From Lactifluus volemus (lineage: Eukaryota; Basidiomycota; Agaricomycetes; Russulales; Russulaceae), in assembly GCA_022376515.1 (NCBI GenBank), contig WTXI01000293.1, forward strand, positions 1 through 45,030: a stretch of DNA of 45,030 bases. The letters run 5' to 3'. The translations under genes and the position numbers were made by a program. This document shows positions 33,201 to 43,800 of the stretch, in pieces; the stretch's first letter is position 1; every line of letters begins with the position of its first letter. The notes below the pieces were generated by a model that saw only the letters and a program-made list of their open reading frames with translations, ran no database searches and had not been told where the DNA came from.

Positions 33201-35820
33201 GTATGCGTGCATTTTCTGGGGCGATCATTTAGAACGTCTTGGTATTGAAGAGGACCTCTTCCCAAAACTTCGATTGCTGTTCGAGACGACGTTTCTTTTT
33301 TGGCTGGAAGTGCTTAGCATCAAGAGCAGTGTCGGTCTTGCGTCACGAGCATTGGCATCCCTGAACACATGGTTGCGGTCTGATCAGCAGAAGGTAGGCG
33401 GCTCTAATCATGTTATATGACATGTAGTAACTCTTGGGTACAATTTCAGCAATCATTCCAATCCGAGGTTGAGAATCTGTTGGCATTAGTCGACGATGCG
33501 TTCGCTTTTGTGCGGTATTTTGGGACGGCTATATCAAGAAGCGTCCCGCATATATATATATCTGCACTCCCTTTTGCGCCATCCTCTTCCCGCATCGTCG
33601 AGCACCACCTTCACCTATTCCCCCATACATTGGTGTTGAGACGCGGACAGTTATCTGATTGGCCAGCATTGGAAATGACGATTCAAGCACATGACGGAGA
33701 AGTCGAGTCTGTTGTATTCTCGCCAGACGGGCAGCGGATCGCCTCAGGCTCGCGAGATTGCACGATTCGGGTGTGGGATGCTACGACGGGGGAAGTTGTA
33801 GCGGGACCGTTTACTGGACACACCAAAGATGTCTTCTCTGTCGCATTCTCGCCTGACGGGAAACGCATCGCCTCGGCCTCGGAGGACTGCACGATTTGCG
33901 TGTGGGATGCCGCAACAGGAGAGGTCGTAGCGGGACCATTTAATGGACACACGGATTGGGTCAGATGCGTTGCATTCTCACCGAACGGGCAATACATCGC
34001 CTCAGCCTCGGACGATCGCACGATTCGTATTTGGGATGCCGCAACTGGAGAGGTCATAGCAGGCCCATTTATTGGACACATCGACGAGGTTTTCTTTGTT
34101 ACATTCTCACCAGACGGGAAACGTATCGCCTCTACCTCTGATGATTGCACGATTCTCATGTGGGATGCTGCTACTGGAGAGGTCGCAGCAGGCCCGTATA
34201 CTGGACACACCGAACCGGTCCGCTGTGTTGCATTCTCACCGGACGGGAAGCATGTCGCTTCGTCCTCTGACGATCGCACGATTCGTGTGTGGGATGCCGC
34301 AACAGGAATAGTGGTAGCTGGTCCATTTACTGGACACACCGGTGCCATCTACTCTATTGCATTCTCGCCGGACGGGAAATGCATCACCTCAGCCTCGGGA
34401 GATCGCACGATTTGCGTTTGGGATTCCGCAACAGGTCAGACCGTAGCAGGCCCATTTACTGGACACACAGCTTCCATATTTTCTCTTTCAGTCTCACCTG
34501 ACGGGCAGCGCATTGCCTCGGCCTCGGATGATCGCACGGTTTGCGTGTGGCATCCCAGAAAGGAGTGGCAGGCGCCTCGTTTACCGGACATACCCAATCG
34601 ATCTTTTCTGTTGCACTCTCACCAGATGGGCAACGGATAGCCTCGGCCTCTGCAGATTGCACAATTTGTGTGTGGGATGCCGCAACAGGAGAGCTCACAG
34701 CAGGTCCGTTTACTGGTCACACTGATTGGGTCCTTTTTGTTGTGTTCTCGCCTGAAGGGCAGCGGATCGCCTCGGCCTCGCGAGATCGCACGATTCACGC
34801 GTGGGATACTGCGACAGGCAATGTTATAGCGGGCCTTTTACTGGACATACCGATGAGGTCAACTCTGTTGCATTCTCGCCGGACGGACAACGCATCGCTT
34901 CGGCTTCGGACGATCTGACGATTCGTGTGTGGGAAGCCAGGACGGGAGAGGTTGTAGTGGGCCCGTTTACTGGACACACTGAGGCAGTCCGCTCTGTTGC
35001 ATTCTCGCCAGACGGGAAGCGCATCGCCTCTTCCTCGGATGACTGCACGATTCGAGTATGGGATGCTGCGACAGGGCAGGTCGTAGCGGGACCTTTTAAT
35101 GGTCACACTCACTTAATCACATCTGTCGCGTTTTCACCGGACGGGCAGCGAATCGCCTCAGCCTCGGGAGATCACACGATTCGTGTGTGGGATTCTGTGA
35201 CAGGACAAGATGTAGTAGGCCCTGCTCCTGAACACGCCGATTGCGTCAACTGTGTTGCACTCTCACCGGATGGGCGGTGCATTGCATCGGCCTCGGACGA
35301 TCGCACGATTCGTCTGTGGGATTCTGCTACAGGTGTGGCCGTAGCGGCCCCGTTCCTTGGACACACTGAATGGGTCCACTCGGTTGCATTCTCACCAGAC
35401 AGGCAGCGGATCGTTTCTGCCTCGGGAGATTGCACGATTCGCATGTGGGATGTCACAACAAGACTAGATGTTGTGGGCTCGTCTACCGGACTCACGCAAT
35501 CGACTAACTCTGGTACGTCCACTTTGGATGGGCAGCCTATCACCTTGACCTTACGAGATCACACGATTCATGTAGGGAAGCTCAGAGCAGAATATATCGA
35601 GAAAGATCACTTTATGGAGAAATTCTTGGTCAATAGTGATGGGTGGATGTATGGGGAAGATAAAGAACTCCTTTTGTGGATTCCTCCCATTCACCGGCCA
35701 TATCTTCATAAAGCTAACACAGTCTGGGTTGCTGGCAAAGATAGAACGGAGGTAGATCTGTCGAATTTTGTGTATGGATTACATTGGGCTATGGTATACA
35801 TTCACAGCTCATCTGAATAG
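30206..35820 (+). pseudogene. NLR copy 3: best-preserved C2-like / helical / NACHT / WD40 gene, with two 1-nt deletions in WD40
   Basis: Exons: 30206-30228, 30284-30310, 30376-30434, 30490-30643, 30699-30805, 30862-31217, 31278-31593, 31650-~31784, ~31834-33393 and 33450-35820. All joins are in phase except the one near 31780-31833, whose donor is uncertain. The product (~1,700 aa) starts MALPQPNT. The C2-like domain has LEVTVLRAHNLPRLKV, RQFYVTVTNGKNTWQTRS, HVEWNEKVDAFALPPL and ISLYAKRTVRTDILIG. A Gly/Pro/Thr linker and a helical segment follow (EEAMKAMDTIMAWKGAIGVI to LARLRDNFL). NACHT has Walker A GQAGTGKSSIAHEVA, Walker B ILIVIDALDES and ILITSRPE, then LHTSFRDFLADEKSGVFHID. The fourteen WD40 units end with the tail DGWMYGEDKELLLWIPPIHR. 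Deletions near 34558-34561 (AAA for AAAA) and 34833-34838 shift the frame; codons on both sides remain WD40-like. It is either a very young pseudogene or an intact gene with two consensus errors. NACHT-WD40 proteins of the HET-E type control fungal non-self recognition and cell death. Confidence 0.93.
30397..30960 (+). other. C2-like domain exons of NLR copy 3
   Basis: Five short exons give a C2-like fold signature: a first strand LEVTVLRAHNLP, then FYVTVTNG, an EWNE motif where C2 domains have P-x-W-N-E, and ISLYAKR…DILIG where they have strands leading to a D-x-x-I-G turn. The usual calcium-binding Asp residues are largely absent (RQFYV replaces D-P-Y-V), so binding, if any, would be calcium-independent. 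Copies 2 and 4 support the frame: for example CTC-AAA-GTC in copy 3 and CTT-AAA-GTC in copies 2 and 4 both read LKV. Confidence 0.75.
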
Positions 35821-36370
35821 AGTCACATGTATATATGCAAATTCTGATTAGTGAATCCTTCGAATTCAGTTAGCACCAGTGAGGGTGTCTGAGGTATGGC
35901 CAGCAGAGTCGTCTTTTCGATATTAGGTCAGGTACTGGTATTTCAAGTTGGTCATTGCATTAAAACACACGCATTCTCAGGCTTAAGGCGGTGTTGGTTT
36001 TTGTGTCTAGCGGCTCAGGTTTCCTTTCACGTTCTCGCTGAAGTCGCCGAGGGAATCAAGTATTTCGTCTGAGACATCATTTTCTGGCTCGCAGAAGATA
36101 GATACTGCAGCTGTCCAAAGACACCTAGAGATGCAGTGGCCTGTGCACCGAAGAATAACATGCGCCCGAGCAAAGTCTTCCCGTGTCACGCAGTTCCGTA
36201 GCCACCCTGGTGAGCCACTTGCGGCTGCATCCCCAACGGGTGCAATTGAGGCTGGCGATGGCATCAGTGTGTTGCCGTGGGGGACCCCAAGTATTAGCGT
36301 CTTGGAATACCACTTATGAGCGATCCAGAAGTAAAGCTGCTAGTAGGGCAACAGAGAACGTGTATCGGGC
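35821..36370. other. Spacer segment downstream of NLR copy 3
   Basis: Matches 14331-15010 (3' flank of copy 1), including CTGTCCAAAGACACCTAGAG and CACCCTGGTGAGCC. Similarity stops near 36365 inside a GTGTATCG motif, where the unrelated block begins. No gene recognised. Confidence 0.65.
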
Positions 36371-37353
36371 CAAGCGAGACAAGGGGAGGGCTGTGTGAGT
36401 CAGTTATGATCGCCATGATGGCCACATTGCACGATGTAACTGCAGTGCAAGTGGTACTTTGTTCATGTCGTACCTTTCAATCACGATGCTGAATCACGCC
36501 TTCATGCCGCTGTAGGCCGTAGCTCTGGAAAACCTGCCCCCCCGATAATCAGAAAAACTTGGCGCGCACGAAGGATCTGCACCTGGTTGTTGCGCGCACT
36601 GATCCCACTAGCAGACCAATCGAACTTATTGAAAATCGACACAAACGCACCAATCGCCCCTTGCGCGCGTTGACGAAAACTACACCTACTACAACGTATT
36701 ATCCTCCTCTCACACTGGCAAAGTCTTCATGGTAGTTGTAGCTAGTCGTGCCGTCTCGACGCAGCTGCCAGTCGGTGCTCCGGGCCGAGGCTCAGGTCCG
36801 CGCCACAAATTCCCACAATGACGATCAACGCGAGCGCGCGCGAGTTCCGAAATTGGTCCAGAGGGGGATTGTCAAGATCGCCATCTCCCCGGAGTTCGAT
36901 GGGATGTCATCACTGCCCTGCTGGCTCTTATCTGAGTTGACTCGGAAACGTTCTATTCGGCTCATGGATTCGCGCGGCACCATTGCGGCTTGCGTAGCAT
37001 GAAAGTCATAATTTTGCGGACTGTTTTTCGTTGAGGGACGTGTGTCACTAATAACACGGCAGCTCCGGATCCACATAGTGTCGCGTTCAAGCTTAATCTT
37101 ATATATCTTCTCTCCCTCTTTGTCCATTTTTTTAGAGATGCAAACTGAGTTACGTGTGGCTTCTTCGGACGTATGACGTAATTTCTGCTTCTTCAAGTTG
37201 CACTTGGCACTTAGACGAGTGAGGCTGGCAGTCTGGATGATAACAACACAAATAAGAAAAGATTTCGCTAAGAAAGGTTTCTCAACCTGCTTTATACTTC
37301 ATACCGCTTCTCTGCAAACCTTTTGCACACACCCACACTTTGTTTTAAAAAAC

Positions 37354-37602
37354 ATGTTGACGTTCATGCTATCAGCTACTGTTAACCTCACTTCCAAACT
37401 TGCTCCGCGTTCTTCGCCGCCCATTGGTTTTGTTGTTGAGGGCCCCAAGCAACATTATGATCGCGAGTTTTACAAGGAACTCGTCATGCGTCTCTATGCT
37501 GTCAAGGCTCAGAACCGCACTGTTTTCGGCCGCATCCGGATCGCCGGCCTGGACGTCCTCGGTTGGTTTCTTCCTTTCAGTCCGCTCTGGGAAATCTGTT
37601 AA
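37354..37602 (+). CDS. Possible small hypothetical protein or first exon
   Basis: An ATG at 37354 after a pyrimidine/CA-rich leader opens a frame beginning MLTFMLSATVNLTSKLAP and containing HYDREFYKELVMRLYAVKAQ. It ends at 37602, after GLDVLGWF. The next ORF (37641-38354) is in another frame and no intron of normal length joins them; the only GT-AG pair at the right place would be about 19 nt. No family is recognised. It may be a frameshifted 5' part of the next ORF or spurious. Confidence 0.3.
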   Translation: MLTFMLSATVNLTSKLAPRSSPPIGFVVEGPKQHYDREFYKELVMRLYAVKAQNRTVFGRIRIAGLDVLGWFLPFSPLWEIC

Positions 37603-37640
37603 TCGCCGTAGGAAAAGCAAAAAACCTCTGGTTCAAGTCA

Positions 37641-38354
37641 ATGCCACGCTGTCCCGCGCCAGTTGTCACTGCCCCTGAGGACTTTGACATCCCGCACATC
37701 TTTGTTACCGAAGAGACAAAGTCGCCATTGAATCCCATCCGCCGCCGTGCACGTGTCCAGATCCATAGGGGTGGATGCACCAACGTATACTCTAGTACAC
37801 ACGCATCGATGACTCTGGAAGATCCCGACAGTCTTGAGACAGCTGCCGATGACGACTGGTACCAATATGACATCCTGGAAGAAAGTGACGACGGGTGGGA
37901 GCCTGGGGATTCGGAATACCACGCAATGCTGGTGGCAGAAGAGGCAACCGACGACACCCTAAGCGACCCCGAGACTGAAAACGACAGCGCTTCGAGAAAC
38001 GAGGAAGAGTTAGGAGACGACGATGACATCTCCGAGCCAAGCATCTTGGAGGCTCATTGTGGTGATGGACCAAGCTACTTTTCTGCCGCAGGCCAAAGTA
38101 GCCCTTGGACGACGCCAAGCCCTACTTCTGTCTTCTTTTGCCCGCCGACGCCAGTATCAACCCTGGGAACATCCACGCCGTCCGATGATGAGAGCGGGCC
38201 GAGCACGCCTCACTTTACGCCAGTGCTTATGCACGAGTCCGCCTCTTATGAAGACGCACTCTTCTCCAAATTCAACGCCATCACTCAGGTGGAAATCCAT
38301 GATGACGGAGTGAGGGACGAATCGAAAAACGTGCTTGCGCTTCACCGCATGTAA
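37641..38354 (+). CDS. Acidic, low-complexity hypothetical protein
   Basis: The frame from the ATG at 37641 (MPRCPAPVVTAPEDFDIPHI) gives 237 residues. The protein is rich in Asp, Glu, Ser, Thr and Pro (YDILEESDDGWEPGDSEYH, SPWTTPSPTSVFFCPPTP) with no membrane segment or recognised domain, and is probably disordered. The frame also stays open upstream to about 37563 without an ATG. Composition is unlike random sequence in this window, which favours a real gene or recent relic, but function is unknown. The segment after it, 38355-39019, has no supported gene. Confidence 0.45.
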   Translation: MPRCPAPVVTAPEDFDIPHIFVTEETKSPLNPIRRRARVQIHRGGCTNVYSSTHASMTLEDPDSLETAADDDWYQYDILEESDDGWEPGDSEYHAMLVAEEATDDTLSDPETENDSASRNEEELGDDDDISEPSILEAHCGDGPSYFSAAGQSSPWTTPSPTSVFFCPPTPVSTLGTSTPSDDESGPSTPHFTPVLMHESASYEDALFSKFNAITQVEIHDDGVRDESKNVLALHRM

Positions 38355-39019
38355 TCAGCAGGGCGCTGTTGACGCGAGGTCTGGGGAGGGGAGGGTGGTG
38401 ACGCATCGATGGCATATGGTTTCTAAGGGACAAGAGAAGTGAAAGTCAGCAAGGCAAGGGAGGGATTGTGACGGCCGACAGTGATCAGCGCGCACGACCA
38501 AGACACCGAAGGCAGGGCACTCGTAGCAATGCGTCAATGGACGTCTTTTAGCTGGACCAGCCGTCACATTTTCTGCCCAGCGCTCACCTTTCGAAGCCTA
38601 AAGTTCCGCATGCGACTTCAAAACGTTCATACACGCCTTGGGGAAGGAGGTGGATTGGGTTGCGTGAGGTCGGCAGGCTTTTTTCCCTACGGGGTTTTTT
38701 TAACGCCCCGATCTATGACCGCGGTGGTGGTTGTGCCAGTGATACTGTACAGTACTGCATGCTAAAGCGCTAAAGCACGAGGGGCGGAGGTGAGTTTGTA
38801 ATTTGTGATGAGAGGAAGATTTGTCAACCCTCAGCCATCTAATTGAGACTCCGCTCAAACTTTCAATGAACAAATTCATTCCTCGACGCCGTCGCCGACA
38901 ACGAACACAACTTCAAGATACTTTCATGCGTCCGTGTGTTAGACTTTACGGTGCTGGATGCACCACCACTGGCTTGACGATTTCTGTCTGTGGGACTCAT
39001 CTGACATTGTTCAACCCAG

Positions 39020-39530
39020 TTTGAATCAAACTTCGCTCGCTTCGTAGAGGTTGGCCGGGGTAAGTCTGCTTTCATTTCCCGTTCCAACAACTTGAATGTG
39101 GACAGTCGTGTTTCTCAAGGCTGGCCCTCATGCAGGCCACATAGCTGTCATTGCTGAAATCATCGACCACAACCGGGGTGAGCAAATCACTGCTGATCAC
39201 CACTGTTCATGTTTCCTTACTCTTGATACTCAGGAAGTCATCGACGGCCCAACAACGGGCGTCCCGCGCCAGGCCTTTCCCTATCGCCACCTCACCCTCA
39301 CACCCCCTCACCGTCCCAAAACTTCCACGCAGCGCCAGCTCTGGCATTGTGAAGAAATACGTCGAAAAGCTGAGGTCGTTGCTAAATGGGAATCAACGGT
39401 ATGGGCGAAGAAGCGTGCTGCGGCAGAGAAGGGGCGAACACTCACCGACTTTGAGCGCTTCTAGGTCATGGCGCACAAAAATTCACGGCGTGATAAGGTG
39501 CGCAAGGTACTCAAGGCCGCCAAGGCATGA
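39020..39530 (+). pseudogene. RPL14: Ribosomal protein eL14 (RPL14) relic with introns and an in-frame TAG
   Basis: Exons 39020-39059 (NFARFVEVGR), 39106-39177 (VVFLKAGPHAGHIAVIAEII) and 39234 or 39238 to 39530 (VIDGPTTGVPRQAFPYRHLT, then WAKKRAAAEKGRTLTDFERF) match eukaryotic large-subunit protein eL14 over almost its whole length. Normal introns (39060-39105 and from 39178) are retained, so this is a genomic copy and not a retroposed cDNA. After DFERF a TAG stop (39462-39464) stands where the family has Gln (CAG), and 21 further codons (VMAHKNSRRDKVRKVLKAAK…) run to a TGA at 39528-39530. The start codon exon is not found. At the second intron the commonest acceptor (39233) breaks the frame, while the next AG (39237) restores it one residue short. 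An essential ribosomal gene would not survive like this, so a working copy must lie elsewhere. Confidence 0.88.
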
Positions 39531-40076
39531 ACTTTCAGAGGGACACCAGGGTGACTGGCTAGAGTGTTTGGGGTGTCGTGGCTGTGTGACTTTACACCGA
39601 GCCCGACGCGTAAAGAGCATACAATGGCCAGCTGCACGGCTGGCCTTACACCACCATCTGTTGTTCCCATCCATCAGTTTCGTAGGACTACCCTCACGGT
39701 CATCCTAAACGCCTACTATATAGCTTATGAGATTTCAATACCTCCAAATCGTGAGGCCATGGTGCAGCGAGGCATCGCCAACTGTCTCTTCCCCGCTTCC
39801 ACCTATCAATCCGCGCGTCACACTGCCTGCGCAACAGCAGGTTGCGTGTAGCCCATCGGCCATCCGAACGCGTCCGCAACTCGGCTCCCACGCTGTCAGG
39901 GTCGCACCCGTCATCACAGCACAGTATTTAGCATCCATTTACAGGCAGTGACGCCTCTATGAATTCACGCGGCACCAATTGTGATAGCTTCACAACCGTA
40001 ACTTAGGGGTAAAATAATGGTATGCAATTAGGATATTTGAAATACAGAGTTCGGGTGAATGCGAGTTACCGCTGGG
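39531..40076. other. No supported gene
   Basis: Short ORFs on both strands overlap one another and show no recognisable family. Part of the unrelated block. Confidence 0.4.
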
Positions 40077-40750
40077 TTACCTGCCATGCCCGTGCTTCCA
40101 TGTGTGCCTCGGCAGCTGAGCGGCGACGCAGAGGGCGACACAGACGAATGCGAGGAGCACGACATAGACAAAATTCCCACTCAAGACATCATTCGCGAGT
40201 GAGAACGCAAACAGCGATGCGGTGGCCGCGGGCCCGACTGTGCGCTGGAAAGCAACCACGCATGGTCTGGGCGAGGCCGATCGTTGAGCCAAGCGAACGC
40301 TTGTTCGGCGCTGCTGCCGTTATGAACATGAATACCGAGGCTTTATGCACAATCATATTCAGTGACGGGCGTCGCGGACGCGAAAACGATGCACTCAATC
40401 CCATGTCGGTTATGCAAATTGACGAGAGTTGAGGAGCCATTCGGTCGCATTGGCGCCGTCATGGCCACGGCTGATATAGCGCGCCGCCAGATTCTCGAAC
40501 GGGAACAGGAACATGGTGTAGATGATCAGGTATGCAGCCATACAGGTGAGGACGACGTGTCCTGGTCCGAGACGCCTGACGACGCACGGGAAGAAGATGA
40601 ATTAGAGAATGCCTATTATAATAAGCATCTGTACCCGGATAGCCACATACCGATAGACGCGGGACTAAGATCGAGCCCGCCCAAATCTATCGGCATTGAC
40701 TAGACAAGTGGGACAAGGGCCATCGCCGACATTTCGAGCAATGCGCGGCG
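40077..40750 (-). pseudogene. C-terminal fragment of an MFS transporter, frameshifted
   Basis: On the minus strand from about 40750: SAMALVPLV, then a stop, MPIDLGGLDLSPASIGMWLS, AAYLIIYTMFLFPFENLAARY, ITAAAPNKRSLGSTIGLAQT and, in another frame, VAFQRTVGPAATASLFAFSL and FVYVVLLAFVCVALCVAAQL, ending PRHTWKHGHGR at 40077. The GGL-x-L-x-P-x-x-IG motif, the NK…G…GLAQ segment and the final hydrophobic helix are typical of fungal drug:H+ antiporter-type major facilitator proteins. At least two frame changes and a TAG near 40700 make it non-functional, and most of the protein is missing. Its broken 5' end coincides with the right border of the unrelated block. Confidence 0.75.
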
Positions 40751-40881
40751 CGAAATAATTTGATATTCAAGTTGTCAGTCAGGTGTCAAGTGTTGTTTGT
40801 TGTTTGTTCCCAATGACGAGACTGCCAAGAGCAGCTTGAACATGAGGCAGCGCTTATCTCAACTTCTCACTTCACTCCACG
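40751..40881. promoter_or_regulatory. Conserved sequence immediately upstream of NLR copy 4
   Basis: From about 40780 the sequence again matches the regions before copies 2 and 3 (TTGTTTGTTCCCAA…CTCAACTTCTCACTTCACTC). Only about 100 bp of shared upstream DNA remain here, so if copy 4 is transcribed like the others the essential promoter must lie in or near this stretch. Inference only. Confidence 0.4.
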
Positions 40882-43800
40882 ATGGCTCTCCCACAACCGA
40901 ATACGTATGCCAACGCCTTTCACACCTGATGCCGATGTTCCTGTTAACCATTACTATAGCCCAGATCCTCCAAACTCCGGAATCGGGTACATCAGTCACT
41001 TCATCTTCGTTTTCGATTCTAGTATTTTACTTAGATAATTGTCTCTGATTAGCGCGATCAGCAACCAGGGCAGCGAAATGCAATCGACTATACCCCAGCT
41101 CGAGGTCACTGGTACCTATCTTAGTAATTCTACTCTAATCAGTACTAAATTTCTCCCTCTTGCCAGTCATAAGGGCGCACAATCTTCCTCGTCTTAAAGT
41201 CCTCCCAGGTAAAGAGAGACAGTTTTATGTTACAGTGGCGAACGGGAAGAATACATGGCAGACACGATCGAGGCAGAGCGTAGCGCAGCACGTGGAGTGG
41301 AACGAAAAGGTTGATGCATTGTGAGAGCTGCCAGTGTCGGATTTTTATACCCAGGCCCAACTGACTCTCCTGCAGTGCTTTACCACCACTCTCCAGTTTT
41401 ACAATATCTCTTTATGCGAAGAGGACCGTGCGGACAGACATCCTTATCGGAAGGCAGGAGATCACCTGCGAAGCTCGACGTGGTCCGTCTATTCCTTCGA
41501 ATTCTTACTCGTGCGCTTGCTGACCGTCCTACATGTAGAACTCGAGATTATCTTCAGCAGTGGCAATGGACATGGTAGACACTTAAGAGAGCAGGCCACA
41601 CTCCTGTTGACTATCACCGCGTCGACGAACTCTCTAAATGCGGCAGCCACTACCCCAAGTCCTACAACGGCAGCGCTGGACAATCCTGGTGCTGAAGAAG
41701 GTGGTGCACGTCCTGGTAACCTTCCCACCGGGGGTAATACTCCTATGGGACCAGTACATGGTGGCCACACGGAGATCTCACGTACTGTGGATCGTGCCGA
41801 GGAAGCCATGAAAGCTATGGATACGATAATAGCATGGAAGGGTGCCATTGGTGTTATCAAGCAAGTACTCGACGCTATCGGTCCAATCGCAGATGTATGT
41901 CTCATCGATTTTCCACATCCGTTGCTTTGCTGAGCTAGGTTTCGTGCTTCAGTTCCTCCCCCATGCACAGCTAGCATGGAAGCTGCTCTCGAAGATTCCC
42001 GAGGTGCGTCTCCATGCCTTGATGGAGGACAGGAAGCGTTCAATGGGTTTCATCAATCGCTAGACTTTGCTACTCCAGCTTCAGCGTGACGACAACGTCC
42101 AAACACTACTCGAGGCGATACAGGATGGGTTTGAATTCGCAAGGGAGGCGGATGCCTTGAAGAACATGGAACCAGCGTCTACTCAGGCAAGAATTCTGGA
42201 TGAGATGCTGGAGTGCGTCTCGGAATGTGCCAAATTTATCATATCTTATGCGGAGAATGTGCAAGTCGGTGCGTCGTCCTGGTCTCTCTTATTGGCCATT
42301 CATCACATTCGATTTTCAGGAAAGCGGACTTTGAAGAATGTTGTGAGCCAAGTTGATGCGAAGGTTGATCAGTACCGCACAAGTCTCGCTCGACTGCGAG
42401 ATAATTTCCTCGCGCGTACTGCCGTCGTCACTGGGATTGCTGTGCTAGAAGCTGGTGCGTAGTCCTAATGGTAATACGACTGTCGGGCAATCTTCTTGAC
42501 GAGGGGCACAAAGAATTGGACGCAAAAATCAGAGAATTACCTTATAAAGGAGGCTGGCGATTTGGGGATGGGAAGCGCTGTCTTCCGGGCACACGCGAAG
42601 ACTTTCTGGATCATATCGTCAACTGGGTCGAGAGTCCTGAATCTCAGCGTGGGCTCGTCCTCCTTGGCCAAGCAGGCACAGGAAAGTCTTCAATCGCACA
42701 TGAGGTCGCACGTCTATTCCAGAACAAGTGCCTCTGCATTTACTTCGCGTTTTTGCGGAAAGAGGGATCCAAAGATGAAGCTTACCAGCTGTTCACGACG
42801 CTCGCTCGGGATCTCTCCGATCGCTATCCTCCGTTCAAATTAGCTCTCGGGAAGGTACTGAAGAACGATCCGTCTCTTCGTAGTACTCCACATTATCGCA
42901 CACTCTTCGAATCCCTTATCCTCGAACCAGTCAAGAACATTCAGTTAACCGACCCAATCCTTATTGTGATCGATGCGTTGGACGAGAGTGGTGATACGAT
43001 CGGTCAAAATGGGTTGCACAAGTTTCTAGCTCAACATCTGTTCGAGTTGCCATCCAATTTCCGGATCCTCATCACCTCGAGGCCGGAGAATGGCATCGAA
43101 CATGCGTTCTGTAATGCGTTGTCCGTGCGCACCCTCTATATGGATGATCACAAACTGGCTGCAAAGACGGAGCAAGATATTGGGTTATATCTCCGGAGCG
43201 AACTTCCTTTGAACTTGTTCGAACGACATGGTGTCGAACTCGCAAAGGCAGCGGAAGGATTGTTTCAGTGGGCAGCCGTTGCTTCCGGGCTAATAAACAT
43301 CCTCCTCCTAGTTTTGGGTTTAGCAAGAAGCAAGTCATACAGCGTCTGTTGGGGCACTCTCGAGGTCGGGATGGGCAAGATCCGTTGGACCAGCTATATG
43401 GAGAAGTTCTGGAAGGGTACTTCAAGCCGATTGCAGCACAGATCCTATTCCGTTCCGTGATGGGGCAGCTTTTTGCTGCTCTCGTTCCGCTTTCCATCCG
43501 CTCTTTGACTATTCTGCGACGACATGTACCCCAGGATGACCTCGAAGACCCTGACCCCGAGGATTCGGAATGCGTTGTCGAGATGCTTCGTCACCTTGGG
43601 TCACTTCTCAGTAACGTGACCTCATCCGACGATACCCTCCCGATCACCCCTCTCCACACCTCATTTCGTGACTTCCTGGCCGATGAGAAGAGTGGGGTAT
43701 TTCACATCGACCTTGGCAGGGCTCACCGTCAGCTGGCACATTCCTGTCTTGGATTAATGCTGAATGAGCTCAAGTTCAACATTTGCAAACTCGAATCGTC

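Larger units (their letters stand above)
36371..40750. other. 4.4-kb block unrelated to the array, between NLR copies 3 and 4
   Basis: It interrupts the spacer pattern: left of it the sequence matches the other 3' flanks, right of it (from about 40780) it matches the regions just upstream of copies 2 and 3. It carries an acidic ORF, an eL14 ribosomal protein relic and an MFS transporter relic, and lacks the ~700-bp repeat and the copia fragment. This looks like transferred or leftover host sequence, not tandem-array DNA. No target duplication or transposon ends were identified. The first ~980 bp (36371-37353) show no supported gene. Confidence 0.7.

Noticed and set aside
36825..37196. 123-codon minus-strand ORF in the unrelated block
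   Set aside because: No recognisable motif, codon bias or neighbouring exons; not supportable.
39096..39464. A complete 122-aa eL14 protein starting at MWTVVFLKAG
   Set aside because: That ORF reads intron sequence before and inside the gene (including the 39178-39233 intron) and stops at the TAG. The conserved protein is spliced and longer.
36371..40750. Helitron as the carrier of the eL14/MFS block
   Set aside because: No 5' TC, 3' hairpin plus CTRR end or Rep/helicase sequence could be shown at the borders.
41334..41933. 199-codon ORF (MSDFYTQAQL…) as the N-terminus of copy 4
   Set aside because: Its first part reads through the intron preceding the last C2-like exons and lacks an ATG; only its later part (from about 41530) coincides with the true exon frame.
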